Position numbers and translations under genes: made by a program
NCBI RefSeq assembly: GCF_001908205.1
Contig: NZ_LGHL01000026.1
Coordinates: forward strand, 59,687-123,686
Source of the DNA: Bradyrhizobium sp. NAS80.1
GTDB taxonomy: Bacteria; Pseudomonadota; Alphaproteobacteria; Rhizobiales; Xanthobacteraceae
DNA length: 64,000 nucleotides
Direction of reading: 5' to 3'
Shown here: one piece after another, positions 46,346 to 55,874 of the stretch
How positions within the stretch are numbered: position 1 is the stretch's first letter
Layout: every line of letters starts with the position of its first letter
Notes under the pieces: model-generated
Seen by the model: the letters and a program-made list of their open reading frames with translations, nothing else
Told to the model about the DNA's origin: nothing
The model's database searches: none

Positions 46346-46516
46346 CAACCGTCTCCCTGCGGCCCGCGACTTCTTATGGACCGCGGCAGAGAACATTGGC
46401 GCCGTCGTCGCTGAGCCGCGGCACCCTATTTCTCATAATGCTGTACGTCAATTTATATTGTGATAGGCTGTTAATCTGAGGAAACGCAGGCTGAGCTCCG
46501 ACGGTCGTGTGGTTGC
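46346..46516. promoter_or_regulatory. Divergent promoter region between the TPP-enzyme operon and iclR-type gene
   Basis: The stretch 46425-46480 is markedly AT-richer than the surroundings (TTTCTCATAATGCTG, TCAATTTATATTGTGATAG) and lies between divergent genes. It is the natural position for overlapping promoters and an IclR operator; TCAATTTATATTG is nearly symmetric. Confidence 0.45.
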
Positions 46517-47482
46517 GTGCTACTGTCGATGCATCGAGTCACGACGGATTTGCCAGAGGGGGCCTTGTCCTTGAGATCGCGTACCAAGCCGACGACCGGT
46601 GAAAAGCCAGCAGGCCAGCGCAAGGCCGCGATTGCCAAACTGGTCCCTGCCCCCAGAGCCGATGGAGACGAAGAAGCCGACGACAAGCAGCGCGGCGGCG
46701 GCGTTCAGTCACTCGGCCGCGCCTTCTCGATCCTCGAAGAGGTGGCGCGTCATCGCGAAGGGATCGGACTTGCGGAGTTGAGCAAGCTGGTCGGCCTGCA
46801 CAACTCGACCACCTTTCATCTCGCAAAGACGCTAGTCTCGCTCGGCTACCTCCGGCAGGAGAAGGACAACAAGCGCTACCGCATCGGCCGCCCGTTGTTT
46901 GCGCTTGCGGCATCCGCGCTCGACGAGATCGAGATGGTCAATGTCGCGACGCCCGTGCTGGAGGAACTGTCGCGCCAGACCAGCGAAAGCAGCCATTTTG
47001 CCGTACGCATGGGCGACGCCGTGATCGTCATCGCGCGCACCAGCGGCCCCGGCGCGTTCCAGCTGACCGACCGCGTCGGCGTTGTGCGCCCCGCCCATTG
47101 CACCGCGCTCGGCAAGATCATTCTGGCATCGCTGCGGCCCGAACAGCTCAAGCGGTTCCTCGATCGCGCGGAACTGAAGCCGTCGACGCCAAAATCCATC
47201 ACCGACGCCGGCATGCTCATGCGCGAGATCGCCGAGGTGCAGCGCACCGGTGTTGCCTTCGATGACGGCGAGTTCAATCCGGAAGTGCGTTGCGTCGCCG
47301 TACCTGTGACCGATTTCACCGGGCAAGTGATCGGCGCCCTCGGCATTTCCGGGCCGATCTGGCGGCTCTCCAACCAGGCGCTTCACGCCGGCGCGCAAGT
47401 CGTGCAGGCCGCCGCCGACCGCCTGTCGGTTGAATTCGGCGCCAAGGACCGGGCGCACAAGGCGCTCACGCAGAAGGCCTGA
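46517..47482 (+). CDS. IclR family transcriptional regulator
   Basis: Up to 321 residues; an in-frame TTG at 46565 with AGAGGGGG upstream could be the true start, trimming 16 residues. The first 60 residues are unstructured and basic. The helix-turn-helix (SLGRAFSILEEVARHREGIGLAELSKLVGLHNSTTFHLAKTLVSLGYL, about 65-120) is canonical IclR and is followed by the effector-binding domain (about 135-310; ALGKIILASL, GVAFDDGEFNPEVRCVAVPV). Divergent from the TPP-enzyme operon and just upstream of the ABC importer genes, so it may control both in response to a catabolic effector. Confidence 0.92.
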   Translation: MLLSMHRVTTDLPEGALSLRSRTKPTTGEKPAGQRKAAIAKLVPAPRADGDEEADDKQRGGGVQSLGRAFSILEEVARHREGIGLAELSKLVGLHNSTTFHLAKTLVSLGYLRQEKDNKRYRIGRPLFALAASALDEIEMVNVATPVLEELSRQTSESSHFAVRMGDAVIVIARTSGPGAFQLTDRVGVVRPAHCTALGKIILASLRPEQLKRFLDRAELKPSTPKSITDAGMLMREIAEVQRTGVAFDDGEFNPEVRCVAVPVTDFTGQVIGALGISGPIWRLSNQALHAGAQVVQAAADRLSVEFGAKDRAHKALTQKA

Positions 47483-47626
47483 GCCGCAACTCAAGCGGCG
47501 ATCTTGCCGGTTGACACCCGCGACGGCGTTCGAGATTATCCTCCAGCATTAGAAAAACGTCTCTCACAATCCCGGATATCCGGTTTTGAAAGGGAGACAC
47601 ACGATGCACCCGGGGAGGAGACAAGG

Positions 47627-48871
47627 ATGATCCGCACCAGCCGACGGACGTTGTTACGGACAGGCGCTGCCTTCGCTGGCGCGTCCGCACTTGGGTTTCC
47701 GGCAATCGTGAGGGCGCAAGCCGAGAAGATCCGGATCGGGCACCTGACGCCGCTCACGGGCTTTCTCGGCGTGATCGGCAGCTACGCCCAGCTCGGTGTG
47801 AGGCTCGCAGCGGAAGAGATCAACCAGTCCGGCGGCATCCTCGGCAAGCAGATCGACCTGCTCTCCGAAGACTCGATCAACCCGGCGACGGCGGCGACAA
47901 AGGCGCAGCGCATGCTCGAGCAGGACGGCGCTGTGGTGCTGCTCGGCGAAATCTCGTCGGCGTCCGCGCTCACCATCATGCAGGTCGCCGAGCGCAACAA
48001 GAAGGTGTTCTTCTCCACCGGCGCGCGGTCGGACGCGCTGCGCGGCAAGAATTGCAACAAGTACTCGTTCCACTGCGACATCCCGAACACCGTGATGGTC
48101 AACGCGGTCGGCACCGCACTGTCGCAGAAGGGTATGGTGAAGGGCAAGAAGTTCTTCACGCTCACCGCCGACTACATCTTCGGCCATGATCTGCTGAAGG
48201 CCGCCAAAGGGTTCTTCGGCGCGCACGATGCGAACCTCATCGGTGACGAATTGATCGCGACCGACGTCACCGATTTCAGCCCGTATCTACTGAAGGTGCG
48301 GCAGGCCAAGCCCGATGTGGTCTGCTGCAACCTCGCCGGCAACCAGGTGACCAACCTCGTCAAGCAATATGCCGAGTTCGGCTTCCCCTACCCGCTGGTC
48401 GGCTTCAACCTCAACACCGGCGATGCCTGGGCCGCGGGCGCCGGCAATCTCAGCGGCACCTGGCCGACGGTCTGGTATCACACGCTGAACAATCCGACGT
48501 CACAGGCTTTCGTCGCGGCCTTCACGAAGAAGCACGGCAAGCCGCCGGAGAACCATGCCTGGATCGACTACATCACGCTGAAGCTGCTCGCCGAGGCGAT
48601 CAACACGACCAAGTCGACCGATAGCAATGAGCTGATCGCCTATTTCGATAAGCAGACCCAGTTCGACATCGGCAAGGCGCGCAAGGCCTATTTCCGCTCC
48701 TGGGATCATCAGCTGGTGCAGGAGGCCTATCCGTTCACGGTGAAGCCGAAGGACCAGATGAAGGACCAGTGGGACATGCTGGTGCTGGGCGATGTGGTGC
48801 CGGCGGCGAGCGATCCGCTGGAGTCGATCTATCCGACGAGGGAACAGAATCCCTGCGAGATGAAGGCCTGA
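47627..48871 (+). CDS. Branched-chain-amino-acid-type ABC transporter substrate-binding protein
   Basis: 414 residues from ATG 47627 (GGAGGAGACAAGG upstream). Twin-arginine signal (TSRRTLLRTGAAFAGASALG), then the periplasmic-binding-protein type I fold (IRIGHLTPLTGFLGVIGSYAQLGVRLAAEEIN, LLSEDSINPATAATKAQRML, YIFGHDLLKAAKGFF). Such HAAT-family receptors bind amino acids, aromatic acids, ureas or amides. Ligand not determinable. The operon continues with LivH- and LivM-LivG-LivF-type genes after a strong hairpin that may keep receptor levels above those of the membrane parts. Confidence 0.9.
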   Translation: MIRTSRRTLLRTGAAFAGASALGFPAIVRAQAEKIRIGHLTPLTGFLGVIGSYAQLGVRLAAEEINQSGGILGKQIDLLSEDSINPATAATKAQRMLEQDGAVVLLGEISSASALTIMQVAERNKKVFFSTGARSDALRGKNCNKYSFHCDIPNTVMVNAVGTALSQKGMVKGKKFFTLTADYIFGHDLLKAAKGFFGAHDANLIGDELIATDVTDFSPYLLKVRQAKPDVVCCNLAGNQVTNLVKQYAEFGFPYPLVGFNLNTGDAWAAGAGNLSGTWPTVWYHTLNNPTSQAFVAAFTKKHGKPPENHAWIDYITLKLLAEAINTTKSTDSNELIAYFDKQTQFDIGKARKAYFRSWDHQLVQEAYPFTVKPKDQMKDQWDMLVLGDVVPAASDPLESIYPTREQNPCEMKA

Positions 48872-48906
48872 CCCACGGCGTACGCGTAGCGAAGCCGATT
48901 GGCGTC

Positions 48907-48938
48907 AACGGCGCCGGCCCTGCCGGCGCCGTTCTTTT
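48907..48938 (+). terminator. Strong hairpin with short T-rich tail between receptor gene and permease genes
   Basis: Perfect 12-base stem (48907-48918 with 48922-48933) around the loop CCT, followed by CTTTTC. It looks like a partial rho-independent terminator, which would give receptor mRNA in excess of permease mRNA, as in many importer operons. Confidence 0.7.
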
Positions 48939-48956
48939 CAAGGCGATGGACGCAAC

Positions 48957-49832
48957 ATGCAGCTCGAGTTCTTGCTGGAACAGGTGATCAATGGCCTCGT
49001 GCTCGGAGGCTATTACCTGCTCATCGCGCTCGGGCTGTCGCTGATCTTCTCCGTCGGCGGCATCGTCAACCTCGCGCACGGCGCCTTCTACGCGCTCGGC
49101 GCCTATGTCTGCGTCGAGCTGACGACGCGGCTCGGCTTCGGCGCCTCCGTTGCGATCTCGCCGTTCGCGGTCGCCCTGCTCGGCATCCTCTTCGAGCGCT
49201 TCATCCTGCGTCGCTTCTACGCCGCTGACCCGATCCTGAGCCTGCTCGTGACCTTCGGCCTTGCGATGGTCGCAGAACAGGCGATCCGCATGATCTGGGG
49301 CGCAGCTCCCGTCTCGACCGAGATCCCACAGAGCTTTCGCGGCTCGGTCATCGTCGGCGACTTCCTGTTCTCGCGCTATCGCCTCCTGATCCTGGCCGTC
49401 GTCGCTGTGGTGCTGCTCGGAATCTGGCTCTTGCTGCAAAAGACCTCGTTCGGACGCGTGGTGCGCGCCGGCATCCAGCGGCCCGACATGGTTGCCGCCC
49501 TCGGCATCCGCCTCCAGCCCTACATGACCGCGATCGTGATGCTGGGCGTCGGCATGGCCGCGCTCGGCGGCGCCTTCTTCGCGCCGATCACCACCGTGCA
49601 TCCGGCGATGGGCGCCGAGATCATGACGGTGGCTTTCGTCGTCGTCGTGATCGGCGGCCTCGGCAGCTTCTGGGGCGTCGTCATCGCCGCCCTCCTCGTC
49701 GGCGTGGTGCGCGGCATCGCCATCCATTTCGAGCCGGCAGCGGGTGAAGCCTCGATCTACATCCTGATGTTCCTGGTGCTGCTGGTGCGCCCGCGCGGCC
49801 TGCTCGGCGAACGCATCGAGAAGTTCGAATGA
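48957..49832 (+). CDS. LivH-type ABC transporter permease
   Basis: 291 residues, about eight helices. The opening LEFLLEQVINGLVLGGYYLLIALGLSLIFSVGGIVNLAHGAFYALGAY is typical LivH, as is GGLGSFWGVVIAALLVGVVRGIAI near the C-terminus. Pairs with the permease half of the fused gene that begins within its stop codon (ATGA at 49829-49832). Imports the receptor's ligand. Confidence 0.93.
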   Translation: MQLEFLLEQVINGLVLGGYYLLIALGLSLIFSVGGIVNLAHGAFYALGAYVCVELTTRLGFGASVAISPFAVALLGILFERFILRRFYAADPILSLLVTFGLAMVAEQAIRMIWGAAPVSTEIPQSFRGSVIVGDFLFSRYRLLILAVVAVVLLGIWLLLQKTSFGRVVRAGIQRPDMVAALGIRLQPYMTAIVMLGVGMAALGGAFFAPITTVHPAMGAEIMTVAFVVVVIGGLGSFWGVVIAALLVGVVRGIAIHFEPAAGEASIYILMFLVLLVRPRGLLGERIEKFE

Positions 49833-52369
49833 GAAGCGCTTCCGCCATCGACAGACTGAAGCCGCTGCTGATCGCGACCATCGCGATCATCGCGCTCCCC
49901 TTCCTGCTGAAGGCGTTCGGCCTGTCGCTCAACACCGGCACCTGGATCGTCGGGCTTGCGGTCGCGACGATGGGGCTCAACCTCTGCATCGGCTATACCG
50001 GCCTCGTCTCGTTCGGCCACAGCGCCTGGTTCGGCATCGGCGCCTATGCCGCCGGCCTGATCCAGCTGCGATTCTTCCCCGGCCAGATCTGGCTGCCGTT
50101 GCTCGGATCGATGGTCGTCGTCGCGATCGCATCGACCGTGATCGGCATGCTGATCCTGCGCCGGCGCGGCGTGTACTTCTCGCTGCTGACGCTGGCTCTC
50201 GCCGCGCTCGTCTACACCACCGCTTTCCGCTGGACGAGCCTCACCGGCGGCGAGGACGGACTCGGCGGGCTGAAGCGCGGCGACATCGGACCGATCAGCC
50301 TCGACAACGCACTCAACTATTACGTGGTGGTCGCGGCGATCGGGCTCGCCGTGCTCTATGTGCTGATGCGCCTCGTGCGCTCGCCCTTCGGGCGCGTGCT
50401 GGTCGCGATCCGCGAGAACCAGCTGCGCGCGAGCTTTCAGGGCTATCCGGTCGAGCGCTACAAGCTCGCGGTATTCGTGATCTCAGCCATCATCACGGGC
50501 CTCGCCGGCGCGCTGATCGCGTTCCTGAACTATCTCGTCTCGGCTGAAGCCGTCTCGGTGCCGTTCGCCGGCGAGCTGCTGGCGATGGTGGTCATCGGCG
50601 GCATGCGCAGCCTGCTCGGGCCCGCGCTTGGCGCGCTGTTCTTCATCCTCTTCCGCGAGCTGTTCTCGATCTGGACGTCGGACTGGCTGTTCTGGTTCGG
50701 CCTCACCTTCGTGGCCTTCGTGATGTATTCGCCCGGCGGCCTTGTCGGCATCGGTTCGCTGATCATGCGCCGTCTCCGCCCTCCCGCGGAGGAAACGGCT
50801 GCGATGAGCCGCCGCAAGATCTATGACGACCTGCCGCTGCCTGACTTCCTGCGGCCGGAAGCGCGACAAGGCACCGTGCTCGAGGTCAACGGCGTCTCGC
50901 GAAAGTTCGGCGGCATCCGCGCGGTCGAGAATGCCAGCATCACCGTCGCAGCCGGCGAGATCCACGCGCTGATCGGGCCGAACGGCGCCGGCAAGACCAC
51001 GTTGTTCAACCTGGTCTCCGGCCTCTACGCGCCGGACCGCGGCACGATCCGCCTGCAGGGACGCGACATTGCCGGCGTGCCGGCGAATTTGATTTGCCAC
51101 CAGGGGCTGGCGCGCTCCTTCCAGATCACCAATCTGTTTCGCGGGCTCACGATCTACGAGAATTTGCGTCTGTCGCTGCAGGCGCGGCGGCCGATGCGCT
51201 TCAACATCTGGAACGACATCGACGCATACAAGGAGATCCACGCCGAGACCGCTGCGCTCGTCAAGTTTCTCGGCCTCGAAGGCATCGAGCAAATCGAGGG
51301 TGGCGAACTCTCCTATGGCGGGCAGCGGCTGGTCGATCTCGGCATCGCGCTCGGCTCCAAGCCGCAGGTGCTGTTGCTGGATGAGCCGCTCGCAGGGCTT
51401 GCCGCGGCGGAGCGCGAGCGCGTCTCCAACCTCGTCAAGAACATCGCGGCCAACATTCCCGTGCTGATCGTCGAGCACGACATCGACCGCGTGCTCGGCT
51501 TCTCGCAGGTCGTCACCGTGATGAATCAGGGTGCGGTGCTGATGTCCGACTGCCCTGGGGCGGTGCGGGCTGATCTGCGCGTGCAGGAGATCTACACCGG
51601 CAAGGGCATTCCCGCCGTCGAGCACCGGCGCAGCAATGATGCGTCCGGCGGACGCGAGACCGTGCTGCGTCTCGACCGCGTCAACACCTTCTACGGCAAG
51701 AGCCACATCCTCAACGACGCCGCGCTCGACGTGCGCGAAGGCGAGATCGTCGCGCTGCTCGGGCGCAACGGCGCCGGCAAATCGACGCTGCTGAAAACGA
51801 TCGCCGGCCTTGTGCCGGCGGCCTCGGGAACCATCGACTATTGCGGCACGGACATCGCACGCCTTCCGGCCCCCGACATCGCGCGGCGCGGTGTCGGCTA
51901 CGTGCCGCAGGGCCGCGGGCTGTTCGCCGGCATGACAGTGCGCGAAAACCTCGCGCTCGGGCGCCTGGCGCGCAAGACCGACGGCAGCGACGGCGTCGTC
52001 TGGGACGAGGAGCAGATCCTGCACTACTTCCCGCGCCTGAAGGAGCGCATGAACGTCGCGGCTGACTATCTCTCCGGCGGCGAGCAACAGATGGTCGCGG
52101 TCGCCCGCGCGATGTCGGGCAATGTGCGCCTCTTGCTGCTCGACGAGCCCTTCGAAGGCCTCGCGCCGGCCGTGACGCTCGAACTCTTCAAGGTGTTCGG
52201 CCAGCTTCGCCGCCACATGTCGATCGTCATCGTCGAGCACAATCTCGACCTCGTGCTCGCGCTCGCCGATCGCGTCTTCGCACTCGAACGGGGTGCCGTG
52301 TTCCACCAGGGGCCGGCGGCGCCGCTGCTGAACGATCTCGGCTATCGCAAGCAAATCCTGTGGCTTTGA
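49829..52369 (+). CDS. Fused LivM permease - LivG ATPase - LivF ATPase
   Basis: 846 residues in one uninterrupted frame. Residues about 1-320 are a LivM-type permease ([66 protein letters not shown]). A linker of about 30 residues ([18 protein letters not shown]) leads to a first ATPase: Walker [10 protein letters not shown] near 382, signature LSYGGQR near 493, Walker B VLLLDEP. A second ATPase has Walker [10 protein letters not shown] near 644, signature LSGGEQQ near 749, Walker B LLLLDEP. The three polypeptides are normally separate genes. Both ATPases are intact, so the chain could supply both nucleotide-binding domains and one of two permeases, and would need only LivH for a complete inner-membrane unit. 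Confidence 0.93.
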   Translation: MRSASAIDRLKPLLIATIAIIALPFLLKAFGLSLNTGTWIVGLAVATMGLNLCIGYTGLVSFGHSAWFGIGAYAAGLIQLRFFPGQIWLPLLGSMVVVAIASTVIGMLILRRRGVYFSLLTLALAALVYTTAFRWTSLTGGEDGLGGLKRGDIGPISLDNALNYYVVVAAIGLAVLYVLMRLVRSPFGRVLVAIRENQLRASFQGYPVERYKLAVFVISAIITGLAGALIAFLNYLVSAEAVSVPFAGELLAMVVIGGMRSLLGPALGALFFILFRELFSIWTSDWLFWFGLTFVAFVMYSPGGLVGIGSLIMRRLRPPAEETAAMSRRKIYDDLPLPDFLRPEARQGTVLEVNGVSRKFGGIRAVENASITVAAGEIHALIGPNGAGKTTLFNLVSGLYAPDRGTIRLQGRDIAGVPANLICHQGLARSFQITNLFRGLTIYENLRLSLQARRPMRFNIWNDIDAYKEIHAETAALVKFLGLEGIEQIEGGELSYGGQRLVDLGIALGSKPQVLLLDEPLAGLAAAERERVSNLVKNIAANIPVLIVEHDIDRVLGFSQVVTVMNQGAVLMSDCPGAVRADLRVQEIYTGKGIPAVEHRRSNDASGGRETVLRLDRVNTFYGKSHILNDAALDVREGEIVALLGRNGAGKSTLLKTIAGLVPAASGTIDYCGTDIARLPAPDIARRGVGYVPQGRGLFAGMTVRENLALGRLARKTDGSDGVVWDEEQILHYFPRLKERMNVAADYLSGGEQQMVAVARAMSGNVRLLLLDEPFEGLAPAVTLELFKVFGQLRRHMSIVIVEHNLDLVLALADRVFALERGAVFHQGPAAPLLNDLGYRKQILWL

Positions 52370-52381
52370 TGGAGTCTTGCC

Positions 52382-53335
52382 ATGCGCCTCCTCATCGCGC
52401 TGGTACTTGGCTGTAGCGTGTTTGCCAGCGGCATCGCTGCCGCGGACGACGCACCGGTGATCGCCGTCTTCACCAAGAACACCACCAATCCCGCCTATGA
52501 GGCGTTTCGCATCGCCGCGGACAAGGCGGCGGGGACCGCGGGCGCGCGGACCATTCACCTCGTGCCGAAGCAGCCGGACAATGTCGACGAGCAGAAGGCG
52601 ATGGTGGAGCAGGTACTGAAGGACCGCCCCAGCGTCGTCGTCTTCATTCCCGTCGACGACGTCGCGATGGTCGAGTCCGTGAAACGGCTCAACGAAGCCA
52701 GGATCCCGGTCGTGCTCGCGTCCAACCCATTGCCCGGCAGCTTCGTCACCTATGTCGGCGCGGACGATTTCGAGATCGGCTATCGCGAGGCGCGCTATCT
52801 GTTCGAGACAATTGGCGGCAAGGGCAAGATCGTGGTGATCAAGGGCACGGCGGGCGCGCCGACCAATCGCGAGCGCCTGCGCGGCTACAAGCGCGCGTTC
52901 GCGGAATATCCAGGCATCGAGGTGCTGGCCTCCGGCGTCGGCAACTATCAGCAGCCGGACGCCAGGCGCGTCATGGCGCAACTCCTGAAGGAGCATCCGT
53001 CGATCGACGCCGTGCTGTCGGCGAACGACAGCATGGCGCTTGGTGTGCTGGAGGCGCTCAAGGAGGCCGATCGCCGCGCGATCGTGATGGGCATCAACGG
53101 CATCCTGCCGGCCGTGAAGCAGATCGAGGCGGGCAACATGCTCGCCAGCGTCGACTTCAACATGTTCAAGATCGGCTGCACCGCGACGTCAGCGGCGCTG
53201 TGCTATCTCAGGCATGAGCCGCTGCCCGAGAAGATCATACTGCCCGCCGAAGTCATCGACAAATCGAACTACCAGTCCTGGCTGGTCCCGGTGCCGCAGC
53301 GGTCCTGTCCTGAGTGGAGCGAGATCGTTCGCTGA
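52382..53335 (+). CDS. Periplasmic substrate-binding protein, sugar (RbsB) type
   Basis: 317 residues. Signal peptide (LLIALVLGCSVFASGIAAA), then the type I periplasmic binding fold of sugar receptors (VIAVFTKNTTNPAYEAFRIAADKAAG, VVVFIPVDDVAMVESVKRLNEARIPVV, GADDFEIGYREARYLFETIGGKGKIVVIKGT, AVLSANDSMALGVLEAL). It sits 12 bases after the fused transporter gene, so the operon holds two receptors from different classes. The matching RbsC-type permease is missing. It could use the adjacent transporter, act as a second receptor or have been left behind by another operon. Confidence 0.88.
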   Translation: MRLLIALVLGCSVFASGIAAADDAPVIAVFTKNTTNPAYEAFRIAADKAAGTAGARTIHLVPKQPDNVDEQKAMVEQVLKDRPSVVVFIPVDDVAMVESVKRLNEARIPVVLASNPLPGSFVTYVGADDFEIGYREARYLFETIGGKGKIVVIKGTAGAPTNRERLRGYKRAFAEYPGIEVLASGVGNYQQPDARRVMAQLLKEHPSIDAVLSANDSMALGVLEALKEADRRAIVMGINGILPAVKQIEAGNMLASVDFNMFKIGCTATSAALCYLRHEPLPEKIILPAEVIDKSNYQSWLVPVPQRSCPEWSEIVR

Positions 53336-53344
53336 ACCCGCCCC

Positions 53345-54325
53345 CTACTCCGACTTGATGTTCGCGGCCGCAACGACCTCGGCAAGCTCCCTGGTCTCCT
53401 TCGCGATCTTGGCCGCGTAGTCGGCCGGGCTGAGCACGGACACGACGCCCTGCGTCTCCAGCCGCTCCTGCAACACCGGATCCTTGGCGGCGGCGACGAC
53501 CTCCCGGTGCAGCGTCTCGAGGATCGGCGCTGGCGTCGCCTTCGGCATGAAGAAGCCGACCCAGAACGAGAGGTCGAAGCCGGGATAGCCGGCTTCCGCG
53601 ATGGTCGGCACATCCGGCAGCGACGGCAGCCGATCGGCCGACGACACCGCGAGCGCGCGCAGCTTTCCGGCCTTCACCAGCGGCACGGCGGACAAGGGAT
53701 CGAACACCGCAAGCACCTCCTGCGCGAGGATGCCGACCTCGGACGCCGCGCCGCCGCGATACGGCACGTGGATCATCTTGACGCCGGCACGCTGGCTCAA
53801 GAGCTCCATGGCGAGATGGGCAAGGTTGCCATTGCCGCCCGAGCCGTAGGCCAGCGCGCCGGGCGCCGCCCTCGCCGCAGTGACGAGATCGGCGACTGTG
53901 TTGATATTCGCCGTCTTGGGATTCTCCGGATTGACGACAAGGACGAGCGGTGCCGACACGACGGTGGTGAGCGGTGCAAAGTCGCCCTGCGGGTCGTAGC
54001 GGATATCCCTGAACAGCGTCTTGTTGAGCGTAATAGTGGATGAGTTGCAGGCGAGGATGGTGTAGCCGTCACCTTCCGCATGCGCCACACCCTCGGCGGC
54101 GATCATGCCGTTGGCACCGGCGCGGTTCTCGACCACGAAGGGCTGCCCGAGCTTGTTGCTTAAGCGGTCGGCGACGATGCGCGCGACCACATCGACCGGA
54201 CCACCCGCGCTGAAGCCGACCATGATCTTGGCCGGACGCGTCGGATATTTTTGCGCGACGGCCGCTGTCGACAGCGAAGCGCACAATCCGGCGATGACTG
54301 CCAGCAGGCGAGCCGTTCGGTTCAT
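53345..54325 (-). CDS. Bug-type (TctC family) tripartite tricarboxylate transporter receptor
   Basis: 326 residues. Signal peptide (LLAVIAGLCASLSTAAVAQ) and family hallmarks YPTRPAKIMVGFSAGGPVDVVARIVADRLSNKLGQPFVVENRAGANGMIAAE, LVTAARAAPGALAYGSGGNGNLAHLAMELL, GVVSVLSPADYAAKI. These receptors bind carboxylates, aromatic acids and other organics. The TctAB membrane genes are absent, as is common for orphan Bug receptors. It is convergent with the sugar-receptor gene, with nine bases between stops. Confidence 0.92.
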   Translation of the reverse strand: MNRTARLLAVIAGLCASLSTAAVAQKYPTRPAKIMVGFSAGGPVDVVARIVADRLSNKLGQPFVVENRAGANGMIAAEGVAHAEGDGYTILACNSSTITLNKTLFRDIRYDPQGDFAPLTTVVSAPLVLVVNPENPKTANINTVADLVTAARAAPGALAYGSGGNGNLAHLAMELLSQRAGVKMIHVPYRGGAASEVGILAQEVLAVFDPLSAVPLVKAGKLRALAVSSADRLPSLPDVPTIAEAGYPGFDLSFWVGFFMPKATPAPILETLHREVVAAAKDPVLQERLETQGVVSVLSPADYAAKIAKETRELAEVVAAANIKSE

Positions 54326-54758
54326 CCGTTCTCCCCCCCAGACTCAGCCCGCCTGTGCATATTGTTGGTCCGGCGCATTCGAGCATCATGATGAGCGGTC
54401 GCGCCGGATTTCGCAATCGCGTTTCCACGCGCGCAACGCTCCCCAGTTCCGCGGCACGGCAGGTGAGAGCCGCCCCGAACAAAAAACGCGAAAACAACCC
54501 CATGCAAAGTAGCAGGCAGCTGTCGGGACAAGGACTTGCGCACCGCGCAAAGCCATTTGACTCGTCGGGCAAAACACCGGCAGGATGGCACCATCGCGAC
54601 AATCCGCTGGCGTCCACGCCTGCTAGCCCAGGCCGCCTCGACACGGTTGCGCGTAAGCCCTTCATCGACATCTCAAAAATCGCATCCGTGCGCAACGCGC
54701 GAGCGAACCGCCTCACGCGCAGCGAACCCACGCCTGCGCCAGCAAAGGACACACCGAC
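54326..54758. repeat. Intergenic region holding repeat copy 2 (core 54489-54582)
   Basis: 433 bases without a convincing gene. The core at 54489-54582 repeats, in inverted orientation, two blocks found at 3291-3406 (exact matches of 24 and 20 bases). Upstream part (54340-54450) shows no structure; the part after 54600 leads to the start of the next gene. Confidence 0.55.
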
Positions 54759-55424
54759 ATGACGACATCTCCAAAACGCGACCGCTCCTCGCCGATTGCG
54801 ACAAACGACCGCAGCGGCCCCGCCACGAGCCCGCGCATAAAGCTCTACAAGCGGCGAATTGCGATCGACCACCCTGACCCGCAAGCCGGCGAACGGCTGC
54901 TCGCCGATGCGCTCGGCGCCGTCGACCGCGACGCGCTGCACGGCATCCTGAAGCAGTTGGTGAAGGTCAGCACGATCGGGCAACGGCCCGACGAAGCCAA
55001 CCTCGCCTTCATGATTTCGATGATGAAGAGCATCGCGCCCAGGGATTCCATCGATCCCATGCTGGCGGCGCAGATGGTGTGCGTTCACGTCACCGCGATG
55101 CGTTGCGCCCATCATCTCGCCTGCGCCGGCGACCTCGCCGGCCAGGACAGCGCCTCGCGCGCCCTTGGCAAGCTCACGCGCATCTTTCCGGCCCAGGTCG
55201 AGGCGCTCAACCGCTACCGCAACAATGGCGAGCGGGCGATCACCGTGCAGAGCTTGTCTGTGCAGGACGGGGGTGAGGCGATCGCGGGGAGTGTCACGTC
55301 TTATGCCGGTACGACAGAGCAGAGTGCAGCGGGCGCAGCGGTGGATGTGCGGATGGAGCTGGAGCCCGAGGCCTACGGACAAGCGTCGCAGCACGCCGAC
55401 GCCGGGCAAGGTGCCAACGCGTGA
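54759..55424 (+). CDS. Uncharacterised protein, first of an overlapping pair
   Basis: 221 residues, no signal peptide or membrane segment. The N-terminal 40 residues are basic and disordered. The middle (about 60-160) is helical: NLAFMISMMKSIAPRDSIDPMLAAQMVCVHVTAMRCAHHLACAGDLAGQDSASRALGKLTRIFPAQVEALNRYRNNGERAITVQ. The C-terminus is acidic and low in order. I recall similar proteins of unknown function in Bradyrhizobium genomes next to an HGG-motif protein, as here. The stop overlaps the next start (GTGA), so they are translated together and may form a complex. A DNA-packaging or phage-derived origin is possible but not shown. Confidence 0.75.
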   Translation: MTTSPKRDRSSPIATNDRSGPATSPRIKLYKRRIAIDHPDPQAGERLLADALGAVDRDALHGILKQLVKVSTIGQRPDEANLAFMISMMKSIAPRDSIDPMLAAQMVCVHVTAMRCAHHLACAGDLAGQDSASRALGKLTRIFPAQVEALNRYRNNGERAITVQSLSVQDGGEAIAGSVTSYAGTTEQSAAGAAVDVRMELEPEAYGQASQHADAGQGANA

Positions 55425-55732
55425 TCGGCAACGACAACAGCAACACCGGCGCAATGCTGACGAGCCTGCGCTGCGGCGCCAAGACCCGCACTGGCTGCAG
55501 CTGCCGGGCGCCGGCAGTACGAGGCAAGTTGCGTTGCCGCATGCATGGCGGGACGTCGGGATCGGGCGCGCCTCGGGGAAATCGAAACGCACGGAAACAT
55601 GGACTGTTTTCGGCACAGGCGATCCTGCAACGAAGAATGATTCGTGGAATGTTGAAGGAGACGCGACGACTGCTGCGTGAGCTGGAACGCTCTGAGTCCG
55701 CAAGGCCGGCAGTCGCTACGTGCAGACCGTGA
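55421..55732 (+). CDS. HGG...GNRNARKHG-motif small protein
   Basis: 103 residues from the GTG at 55421. A cysteine- and arginine-rich N-terminal half (LRCGAKTRTGCSCRAPAVRGKLRCRMHGG) precedes the motif HGGTSGSGAPRGNRNARKHG and a basic helical C-terminus (RRMIRGMLKETRRLLRELE). The four or so Cys and two His look like a zinc-binding arrangement, so nucleic-acid binding is plausible. The family is widespread in rhizobia and phages but has no assigned function that I know of. Coupled to the gene at 54759. Confidence 0.75.
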   Translation: MIGNDNSNTGAMLTSLRCGAKTRTGCSCRAPAVRGKLRCRMHGGTSGSGAPRGNRNARKHGLFSAQAILQRRMIRGMLKETRRLLRELERSESARPAVATCRP

Positions 55733-55874
55733 AAGCACGCAGTTCGGGAAGCGTGACGCGTGGCGAATGGGAGCATGAGCGCCGAGGCCGTCTGTCGTTG
55801 GAAGAGCCCTTTACCCTGGCATGGGCCCCCGGCGGCTTGGCTTGGTCTGGCCGACGTGTCATTCTGTAGGTCAG

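Noticed and set aside
50483..52996. 837-codon open frame antisense to the Liv fusion gene
   Set aside because: No ribosome site, no recognisable domain; mirrors codon bias of the high-GC gene on the other strand.
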